The notes beneath the pieces are model-generated. The model made no database searches. It was not told the origin of the DNA and saw only the letters and a program-made list of their open reading frames with translations. Positions 17,291 to 25,533 of a stretch of DNA of 64,000 nucleotides are shown here, in pieces (positions within the stretch are counted from its first letter, which is position 1; each line of letters opens with the position of its first letter). This DNA comes from Burkholderiales bacterium (GTDB taxonomy: Bacteria > Pseudomonadota > Gammaproteobacteria > Burkholderiales > Burkholderiaceae_C): the NCBI GenBank assembly GCA_016223165.1, contig JACRPO010000012.1:248001-312000 (forward strand). Reading direction: 5' to 3'. The position numbers were made by a program, and so were the translations under genes.

Positions 17291-17734
17291 TCAGCCGTGG
17301 CGCACGACGATGACGCCGCGCATGTCGGCCACGTGCTCGCCGAGCTGGTTGGTGACCTTGGACTCGCGCACCACGAACTCGAGCAGGCCGCCCTTCTTGT
17401 CGTAGATGTCGGTGACCTTGGTCTCGATGCGCAGCGTGTCGCCGGCGCACACGGGAGCGTGGTACTCGAAGCGCTGCTCGCCGTGCAGCACCTTGCCCAG
17501 GTCGATGTCGAAGGCCTGGATCATCTTCATCGACACGCCCGCGTCGCTCTCGGCGCCGAAGTAGAAGGTGGGCGGCGCGACGATGCCGCGATAGCCCGCG
17601 GCCTTGGCCGCCGCCTCGTCGGTGTGGATGGGGTCGGTCAGGCCGATCACCTTGGCGAAGAAGGCGATGCGCCCCTTCTCCACCGTCCACAGCGTGGGCG
17701 GCGGCGCATAGCCGATGTGCTTCTTGTCGATCAT
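17291..17734 (-). CDS. MaoC-like N-terminal (FAS1-type dehydratase) subunit
   Basis: A 147-residue hot-dog protein of the N-terminal MaoC dehydratase class: the start IGYAPPPTLWTVEKGRIAFF is characteristic, followed by GIVAPPTFYFG and the FEYHAPVCAGDTL strand. It lacks a full D-x-N-P-x-H catalytic motif (DPIHTDEAAAKAAGY is the nearest), so it is probably the structural or acyl-binding partner of the downstream MaoC protein. It lies between the thiolase gene (16 bp) and the catalytic MaoC gene. Confidence 0.85.
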   Translation of the reverse strand: MIDKKHIGYAPPPTLWTVEKGRIAFFAKVIGLTDPIHTDEAAAKAAGYRGIVAPPTFYFGAESDAGVSMKMIQAFDIDLGKVLHGEQRFEYHAPVCAGDTLRIETKVTDIYDKKGGLLEFVVRESKVTNQLGEHVADMRGVIVVRHG

Positions 17735-17750
17735 GGTTGAGGGCCCTTTC

Positions 17751-18941
17751 TCAAGCCGCTTGGTACAGGGTCACGACGCAGGCGCCGCCGAGGCCCAGGT
17801 TGTGCTGCAGCGCGGTGCGCGCGCCCTTGACCTGCCGCTGCTCGGCCGTGCCGCGCAGCTGGTGGGTCAGCTCGTAGCACTGGGCCAGGCCCGTGGCGCC
17901 CAGCGGGTGGCCCTTGGAGAGCAGGCCGCCCGACGGATTGGTGACGACCTTGCCGCCGTAGGTGTTGTCGCCGTCGCGCACGAACTTCTCGGCGCCGCCT
18001 TCCGGGCACAGCCCCAGGCTCTCATAGGTGATGAGCTCGTTCTGCGCGAAGCAGTCGTGCAGTTCGACGACGTCGACGTCCTTCGGCCCGATGCCCGCGG
18101 CCTCGTAAACCTTCGCGCTGGCCTGCTTGGCCATGTCGAAGCCGACCACGCGCATCATGTCCTTGGCGTCGAAGGTGCTCGGGTAGTCGGTGGTCATCGC
18201 CTGCGCGGCGATGCGCACCTTGGTGGAGATGCCGTGCTTCTTGGCGTAGGTCTCGGAGCAGATCACCGCGGCGGCGGCGCCGCAGGTGGGCGGGCAGGCC
18301 ATCAGGCGCGTCATCACGCCCTCCCACATCACCGGCGAGGCCATCACGTCGTCGACCGACACTTCCTTGCGGAACAGCGCCAGCGGGTTGTTCACGGCAT
18401 GGCGGCTGGCCTTGGCGCGGATCGCGGCGAAGGTCTCGAGCTTGGTGCCGTACTTGTCCATGTGGGCCTTGCCGGCGCCGCCGAAGTAGCGCAGCGCCAG
18501 CGGAATCTCGGGGTGCCCGACCAGCTCGTCGGTGACGTGGTCGAACTGCTCGAACGGCGTCGGCCGGTCGGGGAACGCGGCCTTGATCGCGCCCGGCTGC
18601 ATCTGCTCGAAGCCCAGCGCCAGCACGCACTCGGCGGCACCCGACTGCACGGCCTGCCGGGCGAGGTACAAGGCCGACGAGCCGGTCGAGCAGTTGTTGT
18701 TGACGTTGAGGATCGGGATCCCGGTCATGCCCACCGGGTACAGCGCGCGCTGGCCGCAGGTGGAGTCGCCGTACACGTAGCCGACGAAGGCCTGCTCGAT
18801 GGCGCGGTAGTCGACCCCAGCGTCCTGCAGCGCCTGGCGCGTGGCCTTCTCGCCCATCACGTGGTAGGGCTCGCTGGCGCCGGGCTTGGCGAAGGGGATC
18901 ATGCCGACGCCGGCGACGACGACTTTCTGGCTCTGGCTCAT
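17751..18941 (-). CDS. SCP2-type thiolase (acetyl-CoA acyltransferase)
   Basis: Thiolase-fold enzyme of 396 residues of the sterol-carrier-protein-x branch, which cleaves 3-oxoacyl-CoA esters, often with methyl branches. The nucleophilic Cys is in NVNNNCSTGSSALYLARQ and the His in SGGLLSKGHPLGATG; VVELHDCFAQNEL is the branch-specific loop. There is no SCP2 lipid-binding tail. Start ATG 18941 has AGGAG 7 bases upstream. It sits second in the leftward operon, after the acyl-CoA ligase gene. A second thiolase of the same branch opens the rightward operon, so the two may act at different steps. Confidence 0.92.
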   Translation of the reverse strand: MSQSQKVVVAGVGMIPFAKPGASEPYHVMGEKATRQALQDAGVDYRAIEQAFVGYVYGDSTCGQRALYPVGMTGIPILNVNNNCSTGSSALYLARQAVQSGAAECVLALGFEQMQPGAIKAAFPDRPTPFEQFDHVTDELVGHPEIPLALRYFGGAGKAHMDKYGTKLETFAAIRAKASRHAVNNPLALFRKEVSVDDVMASPVMWEGVMTRLMACPPTCGAAAAVICSETYAKKHGISTKVRIAAQAMTTDYPSTFDAKDMMRVVGFDMAKQASAKVYEAAGIGPKDVDVVELHDCFAQNELITYESLGLCPEGGAEKFVRDGDNTYGGKVVTNPSGGLLSKGHPLGATGLAQCYELTHQLRGTAEQRQVKGARTALQHNLGLGGACVVTLYQAA

Positions 18942-18994
18942 CTGGGTCTCCTGTGAATGGACGATGGGTGAACGGGACGGGCGCGCGCTCGGGC

Positions 18995-20506
18995 TCACAG
19001 CCACTGGCGCTCGATCTCGTGGCGCTGGATCTTCCCCGTGCTGCTGCGCGGGAACGATCCGACGTCGACGATGCGAAATTCCTTGGGAACCTTGTAGCCG
19101 GCCAGCGCGGCGCGGCAGGCGGAGGCAAGGGCTTCGCCGTCGAGGCCGGCACCGGGCCGCAACGCGACGAAGGCCACCGGCACCTCGCCCCAGCGCGCAT
19201 CGCGCCGGCGCACCACGGCGGCGTCGGCGACCTCGGGCTGCGCCAGCAGCACGCGCTCGATCTCGGCCGGGTAGATGTTTTCGCCGCCCGACTTGATCAG
19301 GTACTTGGCGCGGTCGACGAAGTCGAGCGTGCCATCGGCGTGGCGCACGAAGAGGTCACCCATGTGGAACCAGCCGCCGCGGAAATCCTTCTCGTTGGCC
19401 TCGGGGGCGTTCCAGTAACCGGAGAACAGCGTGGGCCCGCGCAGCGCCGCTTCGCCCGGGGTGCCGGCGGGCACGTCGCGGTCGTCGGTGTCGACGAGGC
19501 GCACGCGGCAGAAGGCCGACTCGCGCTTGGCCAGGCTCGTCGGCACCACGCCGGGTGCGAGCAGCGCGGCGGAGGCCGGCGCCAGGCCGGTCTCGGTGGC
19601 GCCGAAGCTGTTGATATAGGGCGCGTCGAGCAGCCCGGTGAGCTCGGCGATCTGCTGGGCCGGCACCAGGTCGGCCATCGCGCCGACCAGCCGCACGCCG
19701 CGCGGCCGCGTGCGGTTGCGCTGCAGCCCCTCGATGAGCACGTCGATCATCCCCGGCATCGCGACCAGCCAGCCGATCGTCTCGCGCTCGAGCGTGGCGC
19801 ACAGGCGGTCGACATCGAGTCCGTCCTGCACGATGACCTTGCCGCCGATCATCAGCGTGGCCAGGCTGAAGTCGGTCGCAGCCATGTGGAACAGCGGGCT
19901 CCAGGCGACGTAGGCGTGTTCCGCGGTGATGCCGTACTCGGCGGCGAAGCACATCGCCCGCGCCACCATCGCGCGCTGGCTGATCACGGCCCCCTTGGGC
20001 AGGCCGGTGGTGCCGCTGGTATAGAGGATCACCAGGCCCTGCTCGGCGTCGACCTCGAGCAAAGGGTCCGCGTCGATGCCGGGGGCCACGAAGCCGTCGA
20101 ACTCGGCTTCGAGCCCGATCACCGGGCAGTCAGACCAGCCGATGCGCACGAGCACGTCGGCATGCCGCCTCGACACGAAGACCAGGCGCGGCGAAACGAG
20201 GCGAAGGCAGTGCGCAGCCTCGGCATCGGCCAGCCGCCAGTTCAGGCAGGCGACGATCGCACCGATCTTCGCAGCGGCCAACTGCAGCCCGATGTATTCG
20301 CGCCGGTTCTCCGCCAGCACGGCGAAGCGCTCGCCGGCGTGCACGCCGCTCGCCAGCAACGCCTGCGCGATGCGGCTGGCCCAGCGGTCCAGCTCGGCGA
20401 AGCTCAGCACCCCCTGCGCATCCTGCAGCGCGGGCGCGTCGGACCGCATGGTCGCCTGCTTGCGCAACAGGTCGGCCACGGTCATGGGCTGGGCTTCGCT
20501 TCGCAT
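18995..20506 (-). CDS. AMP-forming acyl-CoA ligase (first gene of leftward operon)
   Basis: ANL-superfamily ligase of about 503 residues. The P-loop is ILYTSGTTGLPKGAVIS, the adenylate-binding segment NSFGATETG, the hinge region FVDRAKYLIKSGGENIYPAEIE and the catalytic Lys is in SSTGKIQRHEIE. Length and the GGENIYP motif match medium-chain or aromatic acid:CoA ligases. Start is uncertain: ATG 20506 is used, with GTG 20527 and ATG 20485 as in-frame alternatives and no convincing Shine-Dalgarno at any. As first gene it probably activates the carboxylate degraded by the operon. Confidence 0.9.
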   Translation of the reverse strand: MRSEAQPMTVADLLRKQATMRSDAPALQDAQGVLSFAELDRWASRIAQALLASGVHAGERFAVLAENRREYIGLQLAAAKIGAIVACLNWRLADAEAAHCLRLVSPRLVFVSRRHADVLVRIGWSDCPVIGLEAEFDGFVAPGIDADPLLEVDAEQGLVILYTSGTTGLPKGAVISQRAMVARAMCFAAEYGITAEHAYVAWSPLFHMAATDFSLATLMIGGKVIVQDGLDVDRLCATLERETIGWLVAMPGMIDVLIEGLQRNRTRPRGVRLVGAMADLVPAQQIAELTGLLDAPYINSFGATETGLAPASAALLAPGVVPTSLAKRESAFCRVRLVDTDDRDVPAGTPGEAALRGPTLFSGYWNAPEANEKDFRGGWFHMGDLFVRHADGTLDFVDRAKYLIKSGGENIYPAEIERVLLAQPEVADAAVVRRRDARWGEVPVAFVALRPGAGLDGEALASACRAALAGYKVPKEFRIVDVGSFPRSSTGKIQRHEIERQWL

Positions 20507-20553
20507 CGGGTCTTGATTCGCACACACCCACTTGCGCGGGCAACGCCTGAGTT

Positions 20554-20568
20554 GGATCGTGTCGATCC
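20554..20568. promoter_or_regulatory. Palindrome at the presumed leftward start site (operator candidate)
   Basis: GGATCG-TGT-CGATCC is a perfect 6-bp inverted repeat just downstream of the leftward -10 box, where a repressor would block transcription of the 12-gene operon. No regulator gene lies in the island itself. Confidence 0.4.
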
Positions 20569-20569
20569 G

Positions 20570-20598
20570 AGTCTACCGAACGCTTGACAGGTTTACAA
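20570..20598 (-). promoter_or_regulatory. Candidate promoter of the leftward acyl-CoA carboxylase operon
   Basis: On the minus strand TTGTAA (20598-20593), exactly 17 bases, then TAGACT (20575-20570). Spacing is ideal for sigma-70 and the site lies about 65 bases before the first start codon. It overlaps the rightward promoter back to back. Confidence 0.5.
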
Positions 20599-20610
20599 CG
20601 TGACTATACG
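20584..20610 (+). promoter_or_regulatory. Candidate promoter of the rightward transport/beta-oxidation operon
   Basis: Perfect -35 TTGACA (20584-20589), 15-base spacer, then TATACG (20605-20610). The spacing is short for sigma-70, so an activator may be needed. The stretch CGTGACTATAC (20599-20609) occurs again at 55460-55470 in front of an IclR gene. Confidence 0.45.
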
Positions 20611-20677
20611 CTTCCCGACAGATTCGTGGCCCTCCTCAGGCGCCACTCATAACGCCGCCGTACGGCAGGAGACAGTC

Positions 20678-21478
20678 TTGGATTCGAGTTCCGCACTCCG
20701 CTATGAGCGGCGGGCTGAGACGGTTTGGCTCACGCTGAACCGGCCCGAGGCGATGAACGCGCTGTCGGAAGCGCTGTGCGACGAACTGGCCGACGCCATC
20801 GACCGCATCGCGCGCGACCGCGATGTGCGCGTCGTCGTGCTCACCGGCGCCGGAAAGGCCTTCTGCGCGGGCGCCGACTTGAAGGGCGTGTTCGAGGGCG
20901 GCACCGCCGCGCCGGACGCCGAGGATCCGCTGAATGCCTTCCTCGATCGCGTGGCCGGCATGATCGACCGGCTGCGCGCCTTGCCCAAGCCGACGATTGC
21001 CGCGCTCAACGGGTTGACGATGGCCGGTGGCCTGGAACTGGCGATGGCCTGCGACCTGATCGTCGCTGCCGAGGGCGCACGCATCGGCGACGCGCACGCC
21101 AACTTCGGCGTCTTCCCCGGAGCGGGCGGCGCCGCCGTGCTGCCGCGGCGCATCGGGCCGACGGCGGCCAAGTACCTGCTGTTCACGGGCGACACCTTGC
21201 CGGCGGCCGAGTTGGTGCCGCTCGGGCTGGTCAACCGGGTCGTGCCCGACGCCGAACTCGCCGCCGAGGCCGAGAAGCTGGCCGTCCGCATTGCCGCCAA
21301 GAGCCCGCTCGTGCTGCGCCGCATGAAGCAGGCCGTGGCCGACGGCTTGGAACAACCGCAAGCCACCGCCCTGCGCTTGGAGCGACTGGTGCTGGACGCC
21401 CACCGCCACTCGCACGACATCCGCGAGGGCCTGGCGGCCTTCGTCGGCAAGCGCAAGCCCGAGTTCAAGGGTTACTGA
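20678..21478 (+). CDS. Enoyl-CoA hydratase/isomerase family protein with Glu-to-His change
   Basis: Crotonase of 266 residues opening the rightward operon. FCAGADLKGVF gives the first oxyanion site; GGLELAMACD keeps the first catalytic Glu, but the second is replaced in IGDAHANFGVFPGAGG, where His stands at the Glu position. Such D-x-H variants occur in uncharacterised hydratases. Start is taken at TTG 20678, which follows AGGAG by 6 bases and gives the normal N-terminus; a GTG at 20600 would lie in the promoter. The thiolase gene follows after 8 bp. Confidence 0.87.
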   Translation: MDSSSALRYERRAETVWLTLNRPEAMNALSEALCDELADAIDRIARDRDVRVVVLTGAGKAFCAGADLKGVFEGGTAAPDAEDPLNAFLDRVAGMIDRLRALPKPTIAALNGLTMAGGLELAMACDLIVAAEGARIGDAHANFGVFPGAGGAAVLPRRIGPTAAKYLLFTGDTLPAAELVPLGLVNRVVPDAELAAEAEKLAVRIAAKSPLVLRRMKQAVADGLEQPQATALRLERLVLDAHRHSHDIREGLAAFVGKRKPEFKGY

Positions 21479-21486
21479 AACCCGCG

Positions 21487-22749
21487 ATGGAGCGCCCCTT
21501 GACCACGACCGCACTTCCACCCGCTTACGTGGCCGGTGTCGGCATGACGCCGACCGGCAAGTTCCTCGACCGCAGCATCAAGCAGCTCACGGCCGATGCG
21601 GTGAACGCCGCGCTCGCCGACGCCGGCCTCGCGACCGCCGACATCCAGGCCGCCTACTTCTCCAATGCCACGCAGGGCGTGCTGGAGGGGCAGACCATGG
21701 TGCGCGGGCAGATCGCGCTGCGCCCGCTGGGCATCGAGGGCATCCCCGTCTACAACCTCGAGAACGCCTGTGCCAGCGCCAGTTCGGCGTTCAACCTGGC
21801 GGTGCAGGCGGTGCGCTCGGGCGAGGTGGACGTGGCGCTTGCGGTCGGCGCCGAGAAGATGTTCTGCACCGACAAGGCCAGGATGTTCAGCGTCTTCGAC
21901 GGCGCCTGGGACCTGCAGGACGTCGAGGGCAACAAGACCACGCTGCTGGCGATGGGCCGCGGCATCGCGCCGCCCGAGGGCAGCACCTCGAAGGCGCCGT
22001 ACAGCCTGTTCATGGACATCTATGCCGCGTTCGGACGCTTCCACATGCGCGAGTTCGGCACCACGCAGCGGCAATTTGCCGCCGTTGCGGCCAAGAACCA
22101 CGGCCACTCGGCGCACAACCCGCTGGCGCAGTACCGCAACACCTACACCGTCGAGCAGGTGCTCGCCGCGCCGCCGATCACCTACCCGCTGACGCTGCCG
22201 ATGTGCGCCCCGATCAGCGACGGCGCCGCCGCCGCCATCGTCTGCTCCGAGGCGGTGCTGGCACGGCTGGCCGGCCGGCGCCGCGCGATCCGCGTGCTCG
22301 CCTCGGTGGTAGCCACTGGCACCACGCGCAAGCCCGAGGATGTCGGCCAGCACATCACCGCCAAGGCGGCCAAGCTCGCCTACGAGCGCGCCGGCGTGGC
22401 GCCGCAGGACATCTCGGTGGCCGAGGTGCACGACGCCACCGCCATCGGCGAAATCGTGCAGTCGGAGAACCTGGGTTTCTGCGAGTTCGGCGCCGGCGGC
22501 GCACTGGCCGAAAGCGGTGCCACCACGATCGGCGGGCGCATCCCGATCAACACCTCCGGCGGGCTGGAATCCAAAGGCCATCCCATCGGTGCCACCGGCA
22601 TCGGCCAGCTGCACGAACTCGTCACGCAGCTGCGCGGCGAGGCCGGCGCGCGCCAGGTGCAAGGCGCCCGGCTGGCCATGGCCGAGAACGGCGGTGGCCT
22701 GTATGGCATCGAGGAAGCCGTCTGCGCCATCACCATCCTCGGCCGCTGA
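21487..22749 (+). CDS. SCP2-type thiolase family protein
   Basis: A 420-residue thiolase of the sterol-carrier-x branch. Nucleophilic Cys in NLENACASASSAFNLA, branch-specific VAEVHDATAIGEI loop (the usual HDCF is replaced by HDAT) and NTSGGLESKGHPIGATG with the catalytic His. The end region MAENGGGLYG has no Cys in the C-terminal glycine loop. These departures from the thiolase at 17.8 kb suggest a different substrate or a non-thiolytic role such as retro-Claisen chemistry in complex with another protein. Start ATG 21487. Second gene of the rightward operon. Confidence 0.87.
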   Translation: MERPLTTTALPPAYVAGVGMTPTGKFLDRSIKQLTADAVNAALADAGLATADIQAAYFSNATQGVLEGQTMVRGQIALRPLGIEGIPVYNLENACASASSAFNLAVQAVRSGEVDVALAVGAEKMFCTDKARMFSVFDGAWDLQDVEGNKTTLLAMGRGIAPPEGSTSKAPYSLFMDIYAAFGRFHMREFGTTQRQFAAVAAKNHGHSAHNPLAQYRNTYTVEQVLAAPPITYPLTLPMCAPISDGAAAAIVCSEAVLARLAGRRRAIRVLASVVATGTTRKPEDVGQHITAKAAKLAYERAGVAPQDISVAEVHDATAIGEIVQSENLGFCEFGAGGALAESGATTIGGRIPINTSGGLESKGHPIGATGIGQLHELVTQLRGEAGARQVQGARLAMAENGGGLYGIEEAVCAITILGR

Positions 22750-22762
22750 TGGAGTGCGCGGC

Positions 22763-23530
22763 ATGAATCCTTCAGGCAAGGTCGCGATCGTCACCGGAGC
22801 GGCGTCCGGACTGGGGCGCGCCGTCGCAGAGGCGCTGCTGGCCGCTGGCGCCCGCGTGGTGCTGTTCGACCACGATGCCGATCGCGGCACCGCCGTGGCC
22901 GCAGAGCTGGGCGACGCGGCGCTGTTCGTGCCGGTGGACGTGACCAGCGAGGCTCAGGTCCAGGCGGGCGTCGACCGCGCGCTCAGTCACTTCGGTGCCG
23001 TGCACATCTGCGTGAACTGCGCCGGCGTGCCCGACGCCGCCAAGACCGTGGCCGATGGCAAGCCCTTCCCGCTGGCCATCTGGGACAAGGTCATCGCGGT
23101 CAACCTGACCGGCACCTTCAACGTGCTGCGCCTGGCCGCGGTGGCGATGACACGCAACGAACCCGAAGACGGCGAGCGCGGCGTGATCGTCAACCTCTCC
23201 TCGGGTGCGGCGCAGGACGGGCAGATGGGGCAGGCGGCGTATGCCGCCAGCAAGGCCGGCGTCATTGGCCTGACCTTGCCCGTGGCACGCGACCTGGCCG
23301 ACCACGGCATCCGCTGCGTGGCGGTGGCTCCGGGGCTGTTCGACACGCCCATGGTGGCCGGCCTGCCCACGAAGGTGGCCCAGGCGATCGTCGACCGGAT
23401 GATCCTGTTCCCCCGACGCATGGGGTCTCCCGCGGAGCTGGCGCAGTTGGTGCGCAGCGTGGTCGAGAACGCCTACATCAACGCCACCTGCCTGCACATC
23501 GATGCCGGCGCGCGCATGAGCGCGCGCTGA
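22763..23530 (+). CDS. SDR-family 3-hydroxyacyl-CoA dehydrogenase type II
   Basis: NAD-dependent short-chain dehydrogenase of 255 residues similar to type II 3-hydroxyacyl-CoA dehydrogenase (HSD17B10 group), which oxidises branched-chain and steroid hydroxyl groups. TGAASGLGRA at residues 11-20 binds NAD; FDHDAD gives an Asp for NAD preference; the catalytic set is NLSSGAAQDG ... AAYAASKAG. VAVAPGLFDTPMVAGLP and the EP-x-x-GERGVIVN segment are typical of this group. Start ATG 22763, 13 bp after the thiolase stop. It gives the operon the third beta-oxidation step. Confidence 0.9.
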   Translation: MNPSGKVAIVTGAASGLGRAVAEALLAAGARVVLFDHDADRGTAVAAELGDAALFVPVDVTSEAQVQAGVDRALSHFGAVHICVNCAGVPDAAKTVADGKPFPLAIWDKVIAVNLTGTFNVLRLAAVAMTRNEPEDGERGVIVNLSSGAAQDGQMGQAAYAASKAGVIGLTLPVARDLADHGIRCVAVAPGLFDTPMVAGLPTKVAQAIVDRMILFPRRMGSPAELAQLVRSVVENAYINATCLHIDAGARMSAR

Positions 23531-23569
23531 GCCCCGCACCGCCGACCGCACAGAAGGACCGAGCTGCCG

Positions 23570-24730
23570 ATGAACTTCCTGCCGACCGACGAACAGCGCC
23601 TCGCCGTCGAGGGCTTCAACCGCTTTCTCGAGACCAAGCTCGAACCCATCGTGCGCCGCTACCAGCCCGACAAGCTGATCGAGAAGGAGCGCATGCTGGA
23701 GATCTTCCAGATGATGCTGCCCTACGGCATGGGCGGCAACGGCCTGATCTCAGAAGCGAACGGCGGCATGGGCATGCCGTGGCTGACCTACGCGATGATG
23801 TACGACCAGCTCGCCCGCGTCTCGGGCGACGTGGCGATCTCGCTGTTGATCCAGCAGCTCGGTGCCTACTCGCTCGAGGTCTGCAGCAACGATGCGATGC
23901 GGCAGAAGTACCTGCCGCGCATGGTGCGCGCCGAGATCATCGCCTGCAGCGGCATCAGCGAGCCGGGCGTGGGCTCCAACGTCGCCGAGGTCACCTGCCG
24001 CGCCAAGGCCGATGGCGACCACTTCATCGTCAACGGCGAGAAGACCTGGATCTCCAACGGCCACTACTCCGACTTCTGCATGGTCATCGTGCGCACCTCG
24101 GACGACGGCGCCCGCGGCCTGTCGATGATCCTGGTCGACCGGCAGGAGCACGGCTACGAGAGCCGCAACATCGACAAGCTTGGGCTCAACAGCACCTCCA
24201 CCGCGCAGCTGTTCTTCGACAACGTGCGCGTGCCGGCCGGCAACATGATGATCCAGGCCGGCACCGGGCTGAAAAACACGCTGGTGCTGTTCGAGAAGGC
24301 ACGGCCGATGGTCGGCCTCACGTCGGTGGGCATCGCGCAGGCGGCGCTGAACAAGGCCGTCGCCTACGCCAAGGAGCGCCGCCAGCACGGCAAGCCGATC
24401 GGCCAGCACCAACTCATCCAGGGCATGCTTGCCGACGCGGCGATCCAGCTCGACGCCGCGCGGCTGCTGGTCTATCGCGCCTTCAACCTCATCGACCACG
24501 GCGTGCGCAGCGAGGTCGAGAGCGCGATGGCCAAGTGCTACGCCACCGAGATCGCGGTGGACGTGGCCTCCAAGGCGGTGCAGATCCACGGCGGCAACGG
24601 CATCACCAAGGACTTCGGCGTCGAGCTGCTGTTCCGCAACGCCCGCATGATGACCATCCCCGACGGCACCACCGAGATCCAGAAGCTGATCATCGGCCGG
24701 GCGCTGACCGGCCTCAACGCGTTTTCCTGA
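23570..24730 (+). CDS. Acyl-CoA dehydrogenase
   Basis: FAD-dependent dehydrogenase of 386 residues. Landmarks are CSGISEPGVGSNVAEV, the EKTWISNGHYSD loop, RRQHGKPIGQHQLIQGMLAD and the C-terminal IPDGTTEIQKLIIGRALTG, where the E in GTTEIQ region is typical. It has VQIHGGNGITKDFGVE, as in broad-range acyl-CoA dehydrogenases, unlike the LG-x-P-x-SY group of the leftward operon. Start ATG 23570 with AAGGA about 11 bases upstream. The ABC ATPase gene begins 2 bp after its stop. Confidence 0.92.
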   Translation: MNFLPTDEQRLAVEGFNRFLETKLEPIVRRYQPDKLIEKERMLEIFQMMLPYGMGGNGLISEANGGMGMPWLTYAMMYDQLARVSGDVAISLLIQQLGAYSLEVCSNDAMRQKYLPRMVRAEIIACSGISEPGVGSNVAEVTCRAKADGDHFIVNGEKTWISNGHYSDFCMVIVRTSDDGARGLSMILVDRQEHGYESRNIDKLGLNSTSTAQLFFDNVRVPAGNMMIQAGTGLKNTLVLFEKARPMVGLTSVGIAQAALNKAVAYAKERRQHGKPIGQHQLIQGMLADAAIQLDAARLLVYRAFNLIDHGVRSEVESAMAKCYATEIAVDVASKAVQIHGGNGITKDFGVELLFRNARMMTIPDGTTEIQKLIIGRALTGLNAFS

Positions 24731-24732
24731 CC

Positions 24733-25533
24733 GTGGCGCAGCCATCGAGTAGGTCCCCTGGCGCCGCCCCACCGGTGCTGCGGGCCGAAGCCGTGACCTT
24801 GCGCTTCGGCGGCGTGACGGCGCTTTCCGACGTCGACATCGAGGTGCGCGCACACGAGATGCTCGCCGTGATCGGCCCCAACGGCGCCGGCAAGAGCTCG
24901 CTGCTGAACGTGCTCAGCGGCTTCTACCGGCCGCAGCAGGGGCGGCTCGCCTACGAGGGCCGCGACCTGCTCGGGCGGCCGGTGCACGAGATCGCCCGCG
25001 ACGGCATCGTGCGCACGTTCCAAGGCACGCACCTGTTCCCGCACATGACCGTGCTCGACAACATCCTGATCGGCCGCCACGCGCGCATGCGCGGCGGTCT
25101 CGCCCAGGCCTTCGTCTACTTCCCCTGGACCCAGCGCGAGGAAGCGCGCCACCGCGCAGTGGCTGAGGACATCGTCGAGTTTCTGGAGATCGAGAACATC
25201 CGCCACCAGCCGGTCGGCTCGCTGGGCTACGGCCTGCGCAAGCGCGTGGACCTGGGCCGGGCGCTGGCGATGGAGCCCAAGGTGCTGCTGATGGACGAGC
25301 CAATGGCCGGCATGAACACCGAGGAGAAGGAAGACCTCGCCCGCTTCGTCATCGACGTGCGCGAGGCCCGCCACATTCCCGTGGTGCTGGTCGAGCACGA
25401 CATGGGCGTGGTGATGGATCTGGCCGACCGCGTCGCCGTGCTCGACTTCGGGCGCAAGATCGCCGACGGCACGCCTGCCCAGGTGCAGGCCGACCCGGCG
25501 GTAATCCAGGCCTATCTCGGGGCAGCGGTGTGA
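24733..25533 (+). CDS. livG: Liv-type ABC transporter ATP-binding protein (LivG)
   Basis: One of two cytoplasmic ATPases of a Liv-type importer. In 266 residues: Walker A GPNGAGKSS at 48-56, FQGTHLFPHMTVLDN Q-loop, a degenerate signature (GYGLRKRVDLGRAL rather than LSYGQQR), Walker B VLLMDEP and the switch His in VVLVEHDMG. A long insertion about residues 115-130 is typical of LivG. Start is GTG 24733, 2 bp after the dehydrogenase stop. The stop overlaps the start of the next ligase gene (GTGTGA). The substrate is probably an organic acid rather than an amino acid, given the neighbours. Confidence 0.92.
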   Translation: MAQPSSRSPGAAPPVLRAEAVTLRFGGVTALSDVDIEVRAHEMLAVIGPNGAGKSSLLNVLSGFYRPQQGRLAYEGRDLLGRPVHEIARDGIVRTFQGTHLFPHMTVLDNILIGRHARMRGGLAQAFVYFPWTQREEARHRAVAEDIVEFLEIENIRHQPVGSLGYGLRKRVDLGRALAMEPKVLLMDEPMAGMNTEEKEDLARFVIDVREARHIPVVLVEHDMGVVMDLADRVAVLDFGRKIADGTPAQVQADPAVIQAYLGAAV

